From: Antedon mediterranea
Lineage: Eukaryota > Echinodermata > Crinoidea > Comatulida > Antedonidae
Direction of reading: 5' to 3'
Assembly: GCF_964355755.1 (NCBI RefSeq)
Contig: NC_092676.1
Coordinates: 20,940,288-21,000,287 of the forward strand
DNA: 60,000 bases
This document shows, piece after piece, positions 24,186-33,569 of the stretch. How positions within the stretch are numbered: the stretch's first letter is position 1; each line of letters starts with the position of its first letter. The notes under the pieces are model-generated. The model did not search any database, was not told where the DNA came from, and saw only the letters and a list, made by a program, of their open reading frames with translations. The translations under genes were made by a program, and so were the position numbers.

Positions 24186-25421
24186 TAGTAGGACCATCAA
24201 ACCACATGCAGAAGATTCTCAAGAAAAACCGGACACTCTTAGAATATGATAGTATTACTCAATAGCTATGTAAGTGCCGTCTGATTACTTATACAGACAT
24301 TGTTCGTACTAAGTTGTTCAGGTTTTTAGAAATTGAGGGGAATACCCTAAAATTCTTAAATATTACTGGATAATCTTCCGGTCACGAACACAACATAGAG
24401 GGCGGTGTAGATTCTGCAGAATCTGTACATTGTTATTCTGATTGAAACGTTGGTATAACACTAACATTCTTCGTTTTGTTCAATGATAATGCTTTTACAT
24501 TATAGAGTTGTCTTTTTCTGAAAAGATTCCAAATTGTCTGCCGCGTGAAGTTTATAATAGTAGGTTAGGTATGGAACGTAGATTGACTTTTCAGAATTTG
24601 GCCTAGCGTAAATTATCTACCAGACCGTATAATTACAAACTAAGCATAGGAGGCCACGGTCCACTGTTTATCCGAACCACATGAAACTTGTCTATTAAAC
24701 TTGGTTGCCATGAGAGGACACATAATACATAGTTTAGCCAATGACAATGATAGCTCATCCGAACTTTCCAAAGCCGTCGATTATGATTGGTTCAATTACT
24801 GTACTTTTATCCAATAACCAACCAATCATACAGTTGTATTTCAGTTGCTGCGGAATGAAAACTTTTATGAAATAGAACTTACTGTAGAGGGCGATGTGTT
24901 AAAATAATAAAATCCTATCCAGAAATGGTGGGTTTGTCTTGGACGTCATTTGCCGAACCTTATCTGATTTCAAATCCATAAATACCTGTATATAACTTTA
25001 CAAAAAAAAAAAAAAAATGTATTGCATTCAGTAAATAAAAACAACAAACTTATAGTACAGAATTCAAAGTTAACCATCAGATGTTGGAAGGGCATGCATG
25101 AAGTCCTTTATACTATATAGTAAAGACATCTCAAGTGGAATCATTTGTATAAAACGATGAATGTGACACCCATACGTCTTAAGAAGGTGAATGAAGTTTA
25201 TGTGTTTATATAATATTTATTTTAAAACTATCCTTTCAATATTCTGATTGAGTATTCGTATTTGGGCAATCTTTTCCATATTAGTATTCTTTTACGAGCG
25301 CCACCATCGGATACTCATGTTTTATATTAAGTTGTCGGAAATATTTTTAGCAATACACATTAAGGTGAATTGCGTCTATAACTTACTAGGCTAATTTTTC
25401 CAACAATGTAAGTCATTAATG
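24186..25421. other. AT-rich stretch, no gene
   Basis: No exon or RNA can be supported. An A14-15 run lies near 25003-25017. Confidence 0.45.
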
Positions 25422-25562
25422 GTGGGTTCCCACTAGAGACGCAACGTAAGGACGTAAATGCAACGTAGTAATCGATTTGACCAATCACAAGCGATGGATT
25501 ATTCGAACTGTCACTTTCAATGGCCATACGTTGCTTCTACGCCGTCTCTTGTGTGGGAACCT
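25422..25562. mobile_element. Palindromic MITE-like element, GGTTCCCACTAG family
   Basis: Starts GGGTTCCCACTAGAGACGCA and ends with its complement GTCTCTTGTGTGGGAACC. The interior ACCAATCACAAGCGATGG is uninterrupted and shows the ancestral order that is split at 246-567. Confidence 0.6.
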
Positions 25563-26169
25563 TTAGGTCTACAGCGTCACTAACCGAACCTTTACCTGGT
25601 TACTATGATTACATTATTCCATCAAAATATAAAATTACAACGTCGGAACAATCAAGATGTATGTCAATTATTGTCAGATGTATTATTCGTTGTTTTATAG
25701 ACCTTTACATTCTCTTAATATTTCACTTGAGTGGTATTTAATTTGATTATAATTGTAGTCATATTTCAATTCGTTTTCCCGTTTCCATTCCAAATTATTA
25801 GTATTTCAACTTTAACGTTTCCAGATGGCTCTGTCACCATCATCATGATTTGAGTAAAAGATCAAATGCTGCTTTACGGAACGTTTTTCGTTGTTGTAAA
25901 TTTCCAGCAATTTAGGTGTATGTTTATTTGTTAAAAGGTGTACTTTGAACATATCTTGAAGTTCTTCAACGAAGAATATGGTATGTTATTAACGATAATC
26001 TATCGATATTGAATGAATTGTGTAGTTTAGAGACAACATTAGGCCTACCACCAGGTGAGAAGAAGTATAAATATGTGGTTTATATGGTTTACTGGAATTG
26101 CAGGAAACTGACTGGTTTACACTCGCTAAATACCTTAATCAAATATACATCAGAAGGTTTTATACAATA
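25563..26169. other. Upstream region of receptor R1
   Basis: No recognised element. It presumably contains the R1 promoter and 5' untranslated region, but no TATA box or initiator is convincing. Confidence 0.35.
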
Positions 26170-27081
26170 ATGAATAATTCTGAATTTGTGGAGGTATGTT
26201 TCTATCCCAATTGGGGATTTGCATTTTTTACTGTAGTTACTTTATTCAATATATTGAGTAATTCACTTGTCGTGTACGGCACATCAACAAGTTATACATT
26301 AAAGACAACCACAAACACATTGATTGCAAGCCTGGCTTTAGTTGATCTTATGTCCGGTTTTAATAGTGTTATACTAATGGTGGATTTCCAGCAAGAAGGC
26401 ACTGTCTCTTTATCTGAAGGAGGCCAATTTACAGTTTGCCCAACACAATCGAAACTCTGCCTTACAGGAACGGTACTTCAATATATGTTTTGGACTTTGA
26501 CTTTAGATCATCATATTATGTTGGGTTTTGAGAGATATTTAGCGATTTTTTATCCATTTTTACATCTTAGAAGACTCAACCATTGTTTAGTATTACGCGT
26601 TGTATTTGTCTTATGGATCTCTAAATTATCATGCATACCTTTTGTTTTGCAAACTATTAGCGGAAATGCATTGAGTTCGTGCATTGTAATTTCTTTTACA
26701 ATTGTTTTGTTGGCGATTCTTTGTTTTTTAAATATTCGAATCTACAGGAAAACTAAAAAAACTCTACGTCAAATAGCATCAACACAGATACGCAGTGTAT
26801 CCATACGACACGGCATTACGTCAGAAAGAAAGAAAGAACCCCCAAGAAAAAATCACAAGGCTTTGAAAATGACATCGTTGTTGGCGTTGGCAGCACTTTC
26901 TTGTAGCGTTCCGATTATTTTGCTTAATACTTTTTCGTTATTTCGGCTCTTCACGTGTAAGAGTATAATATTCTCATATTTATTATTGAACTTTAATTCA
27001 GCATTAAATCCGATTATATACGTTGCATGTAATCAAACATTCCGTAAAGCACTTATAACCATCGTCAAAAGATTTGTTTGA
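26170..27081 (+). CDS. R1: rhodopsin-type (class A) GPCR, putative chemoreceptor
   Basis: Intronless, 303 residues from the ATG at 26170. The frame is open further upstream but has no earlier ATG, and this start aligns with the paralogues' N-termini. Seven hydrophobic segments are visible. Landmarks are LSNSLVV in TM1 (the usual GN is SN), LASLALVDL-like ASLALVDL in TM2, ERYLAIFYP at the end of TM3, CSVP in TM6 and NPIIY in TM7. It acts at the cell surface, and ligand and G protein are unknown. N-terminal Cys10, two Cys before TM3 and one Cys between TM6 and TM7 match the family pattern. It alone has a Cys in the short second loop (SSC). It is the most diverged member, with a longer basic third intracellular loop (SERKKEPPRKNHK). 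The call to a class A receptor is firm; the chemosensory role is inferred from family expansion. Confidence 0.9.
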   Translation: MNNSEFVEVCFYPNWGFAFFTVVTLFNILSNSLVVYGTSTSYTLKTTTNTLIASLALVDLMSGFNSVILMVDFQQEGTVSLSEGGQFTVCPTQSKLCLTGTVLQYMFWTLTLDHHIMLGFERYLAIFYPFLHLRRLNHCLVLRVVFVLWISKLSCIPFVLQTISGNALSSCIVISFTIVLLAILCFLNIRIYRKTKKTLRQIASTQIRSVSIRHGITSERKKEPPRKNHKALKMTSLLALAALSCSVPIILLNTFSLFRLFTCKSIIFSYLLLNFNSALNPIIYVACNQTFRKALITIVKRFV

Positions 27082-27690
27082 TTAAGGATATAACCTTCAT
27101 AAAATACAAAAGACCATGAGATTTAAACGATCCGAAACGCCACTTTCAGGCCAGACTTTATTTAAAGTAAAGTAAAGTAAACTAACAGGAGCAGAGTGTA
27201 CTTCGATGTTGGCAACAAAACATTTTTCCAGTGTAGGCCCTAGACCATTTGAAGAGCCTAGTCTACACAGCTAACTTTTGTTTCGAAACTCGCAAGAAAA
27301 GTGTAGTGCAGTAGGGACTGCAGAAAAATATATTTTTCAGAAGCTCGGCATGCATCCTTTCAATATTTGTCACTTGTTTTTATAAAACGCCATCTATATT
27401 GTCGTTAAGATAATTGCAGTAATAAGATATATTTGTGTAGAAATATGAACTTACTTTTAATTACTTCGGTCGTTTACTGTCAGTTCTTGTCAAAGACATT
27501 TTTCATATCGCTTTAAAAATAAATTATAATTAAGCACTTATAAAATTATCGATTTTGACTATGGTTGTGTGGTTCATTTCCTATTATATTATCTTTTTAA
27601 TTAAGTTGGTTAGAAGATCATAAATCGTGAATACGCCAAGAGAAGATTTACTTATAGAAAGGAATCATTTATTAAGAAATATCATTCTAA
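27082..27690. other. Spacer between R1 and the tandem repeat
   Basis: AT-rich with no recognised gene. A short AAAGTAAAGTAAACT tract lies near 27165-27182. Confidence 0.4.
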
Positions 27691-28215
27691 GAATCAGTTA
27701 CAGGTATAACTGAAGAAACATTTTGTTGACAAGGAATCAGTTAACCAACTGAAGAAATCTCTTGTTGAAAAGAAGAATCAGTTAAAGGTATATCGTGTTT
27801 AAAAATATCAACTGAAGAAACATTTTTGACAAAGAATCAGTTACCAATTACTGAAGAAATATCTTGTTGAAAAGAAGAATCAGTTAAAGGTATATCGTGT
27901 TTAAAAGGATCAACTGAAGAAACATCTTGTTAACAAAGAATCAGTTACCAACTGAAGAAATATCTTGTTGAAAAGAAGAATCAGTTAAAGGTACGGTATA
28001 TCGTGTTTAAAAGGATCAACTGAAGAAACATCTTGTTAACAAAGAATCAGTTACCAACTGAAGAAATATCTTGTTGAAAAGAAGAATCAGTTTAAAGGTA
28101 TATCGTGTTTAAAAGGATCAACTGAAGAAACATCTTGTTAACAAAGAATTAGTTACCAACTGAAGAAATATCTTATTGAAAAGGATCAACGGAAGAAATA
28201 TCTTGTCGATCGCAG
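27691..28215. repeat. Tandem repeat, about 102-bp unit, 4-5 copies
   Basis: The landmark GGTATATCGTGTTTAAA appears at about 27787, 27889, 27995 and 28097, giving steps of 102, 106 and 102 bp. Each unit also contains ATCAACTGAAGAAACAT and AAGAATCAGTTACCAACTG. Within a unit, CAACTGAAGAAA-AT-TTGTT occurs twice, so it is built from two half-units. It ends about 220 bp before the A1 start and could influence that promoter, but no function can be shown. Confidence 0.85.
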
Positions 28216-28436
28216 TAAAATAATATCTTGTTATCCACTTACATAAAATAATTTCTTGTCTAGAAATTAAATGAACACATCTTTTTAAGAGAGGATCTGG
28301 AGATCTGGAGGAAAATAAATAAGCAATATTCTTCTAGAAAAAATCCACTTTTAAAAAAGAATATCTTGTCTAATTTGATTTATGTCAGATATTCACATTT
28401 TGTGGATTAAAAAAATTATCATCATACTAAATCATC

Positions 28437-29339
28437 ATGATAGTCAACAATACCAACAATGTCGAGAAACAATGTTTCTATCCTATTTGGAGCGTAATCA
28501 TTTTAAGTTTGATAGCAATAATCATCTTAGGTGGAAACTCCGTGGTTATTCACGTTATAGTGGCAACTAAAGCTCTAAAAACAACCACTAACACATTGGT
28601 TGCAAGCTTGGCATTTGTTGATGTTTTATCAGGTTTAAATGGTATACTAACAATTGTAAAGGTAAACACTGAAGGAATTTGGTCTGAAAGTAAATATGGT
28701 AGGTTTACAGCATGTCAAAGCTCATCCGTGTTATGCTTGCCAACACTATCAATGGTATACATAACATGGTATTTAACATTATGTCACCATTGTATGTTAG
28801 CGGTTGAAAGATACCTGGCAGTGTTTCACCCATTTTATCACATTGGAAAAGTAAACAACCGCATGTTAATGAAGTGGATATTTGCTTCATGGCTTTTTGT
28901 ATCTTCTACACCTCTTCAATTAATATATATCCAGTATCCTTTTGATATGTACTTGCAAGCAATAATACCAACAAGCATGTTGATGATGCTTTGCTTCGTT
29001 CATTTTCGAGTCTTTGTTAAAAGTAGACAAACTTTGCGTCAAATAGCAGCGACACAGGTGTCGCTTGAGGATTCTACTGCCGCAAATTCTAGAAAAAACT
29101 TCAAAGCTATAAGAATGACTTTGTTGATTCTGATTGGTTTCATATGCTGTGTTTTTCCCGCTGTTGCTATAAGTGTACAGACACTAACTGGGAGCTTTCA
29201 ATGTGCCAGTATGCTGGTAGGATATGCTTTGTTTTATTTTAATTCAGCGCTCAATCCAATTATCTACATTGCTTTAAGTCGGCCATTTCGAGAGGGATAT
29301 GTTATAATATTGAAAAGAAGATTTCAATTTGTTAAATGA
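28437..29339 (+). CDS. A1: rhodopsin-type GPCR, putative chemoreceptor (intact A type)
   Basis: Intronless, 300 residues, ATG at 28437. Landmarks: Asn34 in TM1 (GGNSVV), Asp62 in TM2 (SLAFVD), Cys93 and Cys100 before TM3, His117-His118, ERY 124-126, Trp152 in TM4, Pro178 in TM5, CVFP 238-241 in TM6 (toggle Trp replaced by Val), Cys256 in the last extracellular loop, and NPIIY 273-277. The second extracellular loop is only about ten residues and has no Cys. NNT near the N-terminus is a probable glycosylation site. The C-tail is short and basic (KRRFQ). It is the only complete A-type copy: A2 and A3 lack TM1-TM2. Its stop overlaps the start of a 64-codon frame (ATGA). Class A membership is secure; the ligand is unknown. 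Confidence 0.92.
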   Translation: MIVNNTNNVEKQCFYPIWSVIILSLIAIIILGGNSVVIHVIVATKALKTTTNTLVASLAFVDVLSGLNGILTIVKVNTEGIWSESKYGRFTACQSSSVLCLPTLSMVYITWYLTLCHHCMLAVERYLAVFHPFYHIGKVNNRMLMKWIFASWLFVSSTPLQLIYIQYPFDMYLQAIIPTSMLMMLCFVHFRVFVKSRQTLRQIAATQVSLEDSTAANSRKNFKAIRMTLLILIGFICCVFPAVAISVQTLTGSFQCASMLVGYALFYFNSALNPIIYIALSRPFREGYVIILKRRFQFVK

Positions 29340-29530
29340 CTATTAACAAAAGTTGGACATACAAAGCTGCAAAGGAAATGAAAAAGGAAGAAATTAAATA
29401 TGAAAACCGAATAGTAATCGTATCGCTTAAACGAAATGTCTGTAATTCAAGATCGATTGGATCTTCCACTCTGGTAATAAAAGACGATTTCACTCTGATC
29501 GATAAGATGTGTGCCTTGATTGTCAGTTGA
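29336..29530 (+). CDS. Small downstream reading frame after A1 (64 residues), hypothetical
   Basis: Starts with the ATG that overlaps the A1 stop (ATGA). The product would be lysine-rich in its first third (KAAKEMKKEEIK), with a hydrophobic end (MCALIVS). There is no signal peptide and no known domain. The copy after A2 (31593-31787) differs by a single synonymous base. The copy after A3 (36155-36316) has two indels that both keep the frame and the same stop. It may be a real small protein translated by re-initiation or from a separate transcript, or simply conserved 3' untranslated sequence that happens to be open. Confidence 0.35.
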   Translation: MTINKSWTYKAAKEMKKEEIKYENRIVIVSLKRNVCNSRSIGSSTLVIKDDFTLIDKMCALIVS

Positions 29531-29703
29531 TATTGGAATCTATGTATGGCTCTTTAATTGCATTTTTGACGAAGACACCGAGTTATATCAGATAGCAGTT
29601 AGTCATAAGCTGCAGTAGCAGAAGTTAGTATAATTAAAGTATTCTTATTTGTATTCTTAATTCTTGATTTATTACTGCAAGTTTTTAAATTCATTAAGTA
29701 ATT

Positions 29704-30603
29704 ATGACGAACAAAACTACCACCAATGAAGATCCAGTACAGTGCGTTTACACCGGTTGGAGCTTGGCTATTTTTATTTTGATAACGTTAATAATTTTAC
29801 CCGGCAACTTTCTTGTTATATATTCCATTGTGACTATCAATGCATTGAAAACAACTACCAACACGCTGGTGGCCAGTTTAGCGGTTGTTGATCTTCTGAC
29901 CGGTGTTAATGGTATCCTTATTATAATTGTACTCGCATCAGAAGGTATTTGGTTCGAGACAGAGGGAACTGTTGTAACGTGCTTATCAAATTCTCCGTTA
30001 TGTCTCTTGTGTGGATCAATAATGATGTTATTATGGTGTCTTACATTGTTCCACCACTTTCTATTAGCACTTGAAAAATATTTGTCTATTTTCTACCCTT
30101 TCTTTTGTCATAAAAATATGACCCAGCGACTGACCATAAATATTATTTTATTTACTTGGTTGTTCAATATATCTTTAACTCCGTGGACGGTTATATATCG
30201 AAAATCAATACTATTTGTGTACGCTCAGTCTGTAATTACTGTATCTTTGTCAATTTTGTTTTGTTTTGTTTATATTAGAATTTATTTAAAGGCTAAGGAA
30301 ACTTTGCGCCAAATATCGTCGATGCAGACAACAGCCGGAAACCAAACGAGAAAAGTTAGCAATTTTAAAGCGAGTAGAATGACATTTCTTATTTTGTTTA
30401 TTTTCTTCATTTGTTTTCTTCCTGTCAATGTTGTTACTGTAGTGATGTTGTTGGGTGTATTTGAATGTAAATTTATGTTAATAGGTTATGCGTTAATATA
30501 TTTGAATTCTGCTATAAATCCTGTTGTATACGCCATTTGTAGTGAGACGTTTAGAGATGGATACGCTGTATCAATTAAAAGAATGTTTTGCTGTGACCAT
30601 TAA
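29704..30603 (+). CDS. B1: rhodopsin-type GPCR, putative chemoreceptor (B type)
   Basis: Intronless, 299 residues, ATG at 29704. Landmarks: N-terminal Cys14, GN 34-35 in TM1, SLAVVD with Asp63 in TM2, Cys93 and Cys100 before TM3, His117-His118, EKY 124-126 in place of DRY, CFLP in TM6 (Phe instead of the toggle Trp), FECKF in the last outer loop and NPVVY in TM7. No Cys is present in the very short second loop. The tail ends MFCCDH, with two Cys that could be palmitoylated. It follows A1 by about 360 bp. The TAA stop lies inside a TTAA that is also the left boundary of a MITE, so the original 3' flank seen after B2 and B3 is missing. Function and ligand unknown. Confidence 0.92.
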   Translation: MTNKTTTNEDPVQCVYTGWSLAIFILITLIILPGNFLVIYSIVTINALKTTTNTLVASLAVVDLLTGVNGILIIIVLASEGIWFETEGTVVTCLSNSPLCLLCGSIMMLLWCLTLFHHFLLALEKYLSIFYPFFCHKNMTQRLTINIILFTWLFNISLTPWTVIYRKSILFVYAQSVITVSLSILFCFVYIRIYLKAKETLRQISSMQTTAGNQTRKVSNFKASRMTFLILFIFFICFLPVNVVTVVMLLGVFECKFMLIGYALIYLNSAINPVVYAICSETFRDGYAVSIKRMFCCDH

Positions 30604-30950
30604 AGATGTATTGTCCCCCTGGAAAAATAATTCTTAAAAACATTTTTGTTGAATATTCCATTTTAATGTAACATAATAGTTATCCACTTGGACTAAAAAT
30701 TGGATCGAAAAAAAATGTATTTACCTGAAAAAATGTAATTTAAAGCAAAACATGGTCAAATTGGCTGCCAGCCAATGGATTTTTGGTGGAATTTAACCAT
30801 TTATTTTGTCATTTTATAATTGAAAACAATATTTTTTCGTTTTTTTTTCTATGGAAGTGATTAACTTTATTAAAACTACAAAATAACATATTCAAAGTGT
30901 GATTGAATTAATCCTCATTTTTCATGTTTTTGGAGAACAATACATCTTTA
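30600..30950. mobile_element. TTAA-type MITE, AGATGTATTGTCCCC family, copy 1
   Basis: Starts TTAAAGATGTATTGTCCCC, and the right end GAACAATACATCTTTA is the near complement. About 350 bp, non-coding, A/T-rich interior with GGCTGCCAGCCAATGG. The left TTAA contains the B1 stop codon. The right end runs straight into codons of the truncated receptor A2. A second copy (35141-35491) stands in the same place before A3, and a TTAA-flanked relative lies at 39159-39393. Confidence 0.75.
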
Positions 30951-31596
30951 TGGAATTTGGTCTGAAAGTAAAGAAGGAAGGTTTACAGCGTGTCAAAGCT
31001 CATCCGTGTTATGCTTGCCAACACTATCAATGATATACTTAACATGGTATTTAACATTATGTCACCATTGTATGTTAGCGGTTGAAAGATACCTGGCAGT
31101 GTTTCACCCATTTTATCACATTGGACAAGTAAACAATCGTATGTTAATGAAGTGGATATTTGCTTCATGGCTTTTTGTATCTTCTACACCTCTTCAATTA
31201 ATATATATCCAGTATCCTTTTGATATGTACTTGCAAGCAATAATACCAACAAGCATGTTGATGATGCCTTGCTTCATTCATTTTCGAACTTTGCGTCAAA
31301 TCGCAGCGACACAGGTGTCGCTTGAGGATTCTACTGCCGCAAATTCTAGAAAAAACTTCAAAGCTATAAGAATGACTTTGTTGATTCTGATTGGTTTTAT
31401 ATGCTGTGTTTTTCCCGCTGTTGCGATAAGTGTACAGACACTAACTGGGAGCTTTCAATGTGCCAGTATGCTGGTAGGATATGCTTTGTTTTATTTAAAT
31501 TCAGCGCTCAATCAAATTATCTACATTGCTTTAAGTCGGCCATTTCGAGAGGGATATGTTATAATATTGAAAAGAAGATTTCAATTTGTTAAATGA
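30951..31596 (+). pseudogene. A2: 5'-truncated A-type GPCR
   Basis: The sequence matches A1 from GGAATTTGGTCTGAAAGTAAA (A1 codon 80 on) to the stop, but the N-terminus, TM1 and TM2 are absent. The upstream sequence is the MITE, which gives an in-frame stop and no ATG before TM3. Two further lesions are a 21-nt deletion that removes seven residues of the TM5/third-loop junction (after HFR), and CCA to CAA, turning the TM7 NPIIY into NQIIY. Otherwise the frame is open and very similar to A1 and A3. It is best read as a recent pseudogene. Any product starting at an internal Met would lack the receptor fold. Confidence 0.85.
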
Positions 31597-31787
31597 CTAT
31601 TAACAAAAGTTGGACATACAAAGCTGCAAAGGAAATGAAAAAGGAAGAAATTAAATATGAAAACCGAATTGTAATCGTATCGCTTAAACGAAATGTCTGT
31701 AATTCAAGATCGATTGGATCTTCCACTCTGGTAATAAAAGACGATTTCACTCTGATCGATAAGATGTGTGCCTTGATTGTCAGTTGA
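31593..31787 (+). CDS. Small downstream reading frame after A2 (64 residues), hypothetical
   Basis: Identical in translation to the frame after A1. One base differs (ATA to ATT, both Ile). The ATGA overlap with the A2 stop is kept, although A2 itself is broken. Recent duplication alone explains the identity, so this copy adds little evidence for function. Confidence 0.3.
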   Translation: MTINKSWTYKAAKEMKKEEIKYENRIVIVSLKRNVCNSRSIGSSTLVIKDDFTLIDKMCALIVS

Positions 31788-31961
31788 TATTGGAATCTAT
31801 GTATGGCTCTTTAATTGCATTTTTGACGAAGACACCGAGTTATATCAGATATCAGTTAGTCATAAGCTGCAGTAGCAGAAGTTAGTTTAATTAAAGTATT
31901 CTTATTTGTATTCTTAATTCTTGATTTATTACTGCAAGTTTTTAAAGTGCATTAGGTAATT

Positions 31962-32861
31962 ATGACGAACAACACTACCACCAATGAAGATCCAGTACAG
32001 TGCGTTTACACCGGTTGGAGCTTGGGCATTTTTATTTTAATCACGTTAATAATTTTACCTGGCAACTTTCTTGTTATATATTCCATTGTGACTATCAATG
32101 CATTGAAAACAACTACCAACACACTGGTGGCCAGTTTAGCAGTTGTTGATCTTTTAACCGGTTTGTATGGCATCCTTCTTATGGCTGTGACTACATCAGA
32201 AGGTATTTGGTTCGAGACAGAGGGAACTGTTGTAACGTGCTTATCAAATTCTCCGTTATGTCTCTTGTGTGGATCAATAATGACGTTATTATGGTGTCTT
32301 ACATTGTTCCACCACTTTCTATTAGCACTTGAAAAATATTTGTCTATTTTCTACCCATTCTTTTGTCATAAAAATATGACCCAGCGATTGACCATAAAGA
32401 TTATTTTATTTACTTGGTTGTTCAATATATCTTTAACTCCGTGGACGGTTATATATCGAAGATCAATACTATTTATGTACGCTCAGTCTGTAATTACTGT
32501 ATCTTTGTCAATTTCGTTTTGTTTTGTTTATATCAGAATTTATTTAAAGGCGAAGGAAACTTTGCGCCAAATAGCGTCGATGCAGTCAGCAGTGGGAAAC
32601 CAAACGAGAAAAATTAGCAATTTTAAAGCGAGTAGAATGACATTTCTAATTTTGTTTATTTTCTTTATTTGTTTTCTTCCTGTCAATGTAGTTACTGTAG
32701 TGACATTGTTGGGTGTATTTCAATGTAAATTTATGTTAATAAGTTATGCATTATTATATTTGAATTCTGCTATAAATCTTGTTGTATACGCCATTTGTAG
32801 TGAGGCGTTTAGAGATGGATGCGTTGTGTCAATTAAAAGAATGTTTTGCTGTGACAATTAA
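31962..32861 (+). CDS. B2: rhodopsin-type GPCR, B type, altered TM7 motif
   Basis: Intronless, 299 residues, nearly identical to B1 and B3, with the same GN, SLAVVD, two pre-TM3 Cys, His-His, EKY and CFLP landmarks. In TM7 the Pro of NPVVY is Leu (CCT to CTT, giving NLVVY), and GY near the tail is GC. The Pro in this motif is almost invariant in class A receptors, so folding or signalling may be impaired, though the frame is intact. It lies in the same block as A2, which has also lost that Pro. Followed by a 558-bp spacer (32862-33419) nearly identical to that after B3. Confidence 0.88.
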   Translation: MTNNTTTNEDPVQCVYTGWSLGIFILITLIILPGNFLVIYSIVTINALKTTTNTLVASLAVVDLLTGLYGILLMAVTTSEGIWFETEGTVVTCLSNSPLCLLCGSIMTLLWCLTLFHHFLLALEKYLSIFYPFFCHKNMTQRLTIKIILFTWLFNISLTPWTVIYRRSILFMYAQSVITVSLSISFCFVYIRIYLKAKETLRQIASMQSAVGNQTRKISNFKASRMTFLILFIFFICFLPVNVVTVVTLLGVFQCKFMLISYALLYLNSAINLVVYAICSEAFRDGCVVSIKRMFCCDN

Positions 32862-33419
32862 TATAGTACGTTTTGTAATTATAGAAAGTGAAACACATTG
32901 TATAGTATAAGTATAAGTAGTATGTAAGTATTTAGTATAAGTATTAATTATAACTCTCCTTAATTACTCTTCTACCACGAAACCCTAAAGCACCGTAGGA
33001 AATTCAGGTTTCAATATTCAATTACAACTTTCCTTTTTATTTCGTATTCACATCCGTACAAGCTACAATTTTAAAGATATAAATATATTTAAAAAAAGAC
33101 ACTGGTATCATTATCATCTCAGGATTATTTTGTAATATTAAGCAAATAATTTGATTTACCCTTTTCCAATTTCAAAAAGTAACCGTGTATCTTTAGCTAA
33201 GATAATGAAAGCCTAAATTAATGTTGATTGACGGGTTGTTTGTTTTCTGTCAGGCAGTTGATATGGAAATGAATAATGCTTTTGAATATCTTTTAATTGC
33301 ATTTTCAAATTAAACTTGTTCATCATCGAGATGACATAACGTTAGACGACTCATTCAAGACTGTAACCAACTAGAAACGTTCGTGATAATCGTGAAATAT
33401 TAGTGTAAATTACCCAAAA
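32862..33419. repeat. Spacer X, copy 1 of a segmental duplication
   Basis: Non-coding. Nearly identical to 37403-37956, down to TATAGTATAAGTATAAGTAG and TAGAAACGTTCGTGATAATC, with small indels. It leads to the start of a C-type receptor in both copies, so it probably carries the C-type promoter. Confidence 0.85.
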
Positions 33420-33569
33420 ATGACTAACAACACCACCAGAAGCGAGGATGCAACATACGAACAATGCATGTACACAAGTTGGAACCTGGGCATTTTTATT
33501 TCAATAACGTTAATAATTTTACCGGGAAACTTTCTTGTTATATATTCCATTGTGACTATCTATATATAA
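33420..33569 (+). pseudogene. C1: C-type GPCR fragment, N-terminus and TM1 only
   Basis: The first 47 codons match C2 (MTNNTTRSEDA..., then the TM1 segment with PGNF and YSIVTI), with one visible residue change (P12 to T). After GTGACTATC the sequence departs abruptly into TATATATAAATTTACG, and the frame ends two codons later at TAA. The rest of the receptor is not found downstream. The break coincides with the left end of a Helitron-like insertion. Confidence 0.88.

Noticed and set aside
26098-26169. Upstream extension of receptor R1 by 24 codons
   Set aside because: That extension starts at TTG. The first ATG at 26170 aligns with the N-termini of the other receptors.
27691-28215. 102-bp tandem array as a CRISPR array
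   Set aside because: The whole unit repeats without unique spacers and the DNA is eukaryotic.
29704-32861. Idea that A, the small frame and B form one polycistronic unit
   Set aside because: B genes start about 360-430 bp after the A stops, with no evidence for shared transcripts. Tandem duplication explains the order.
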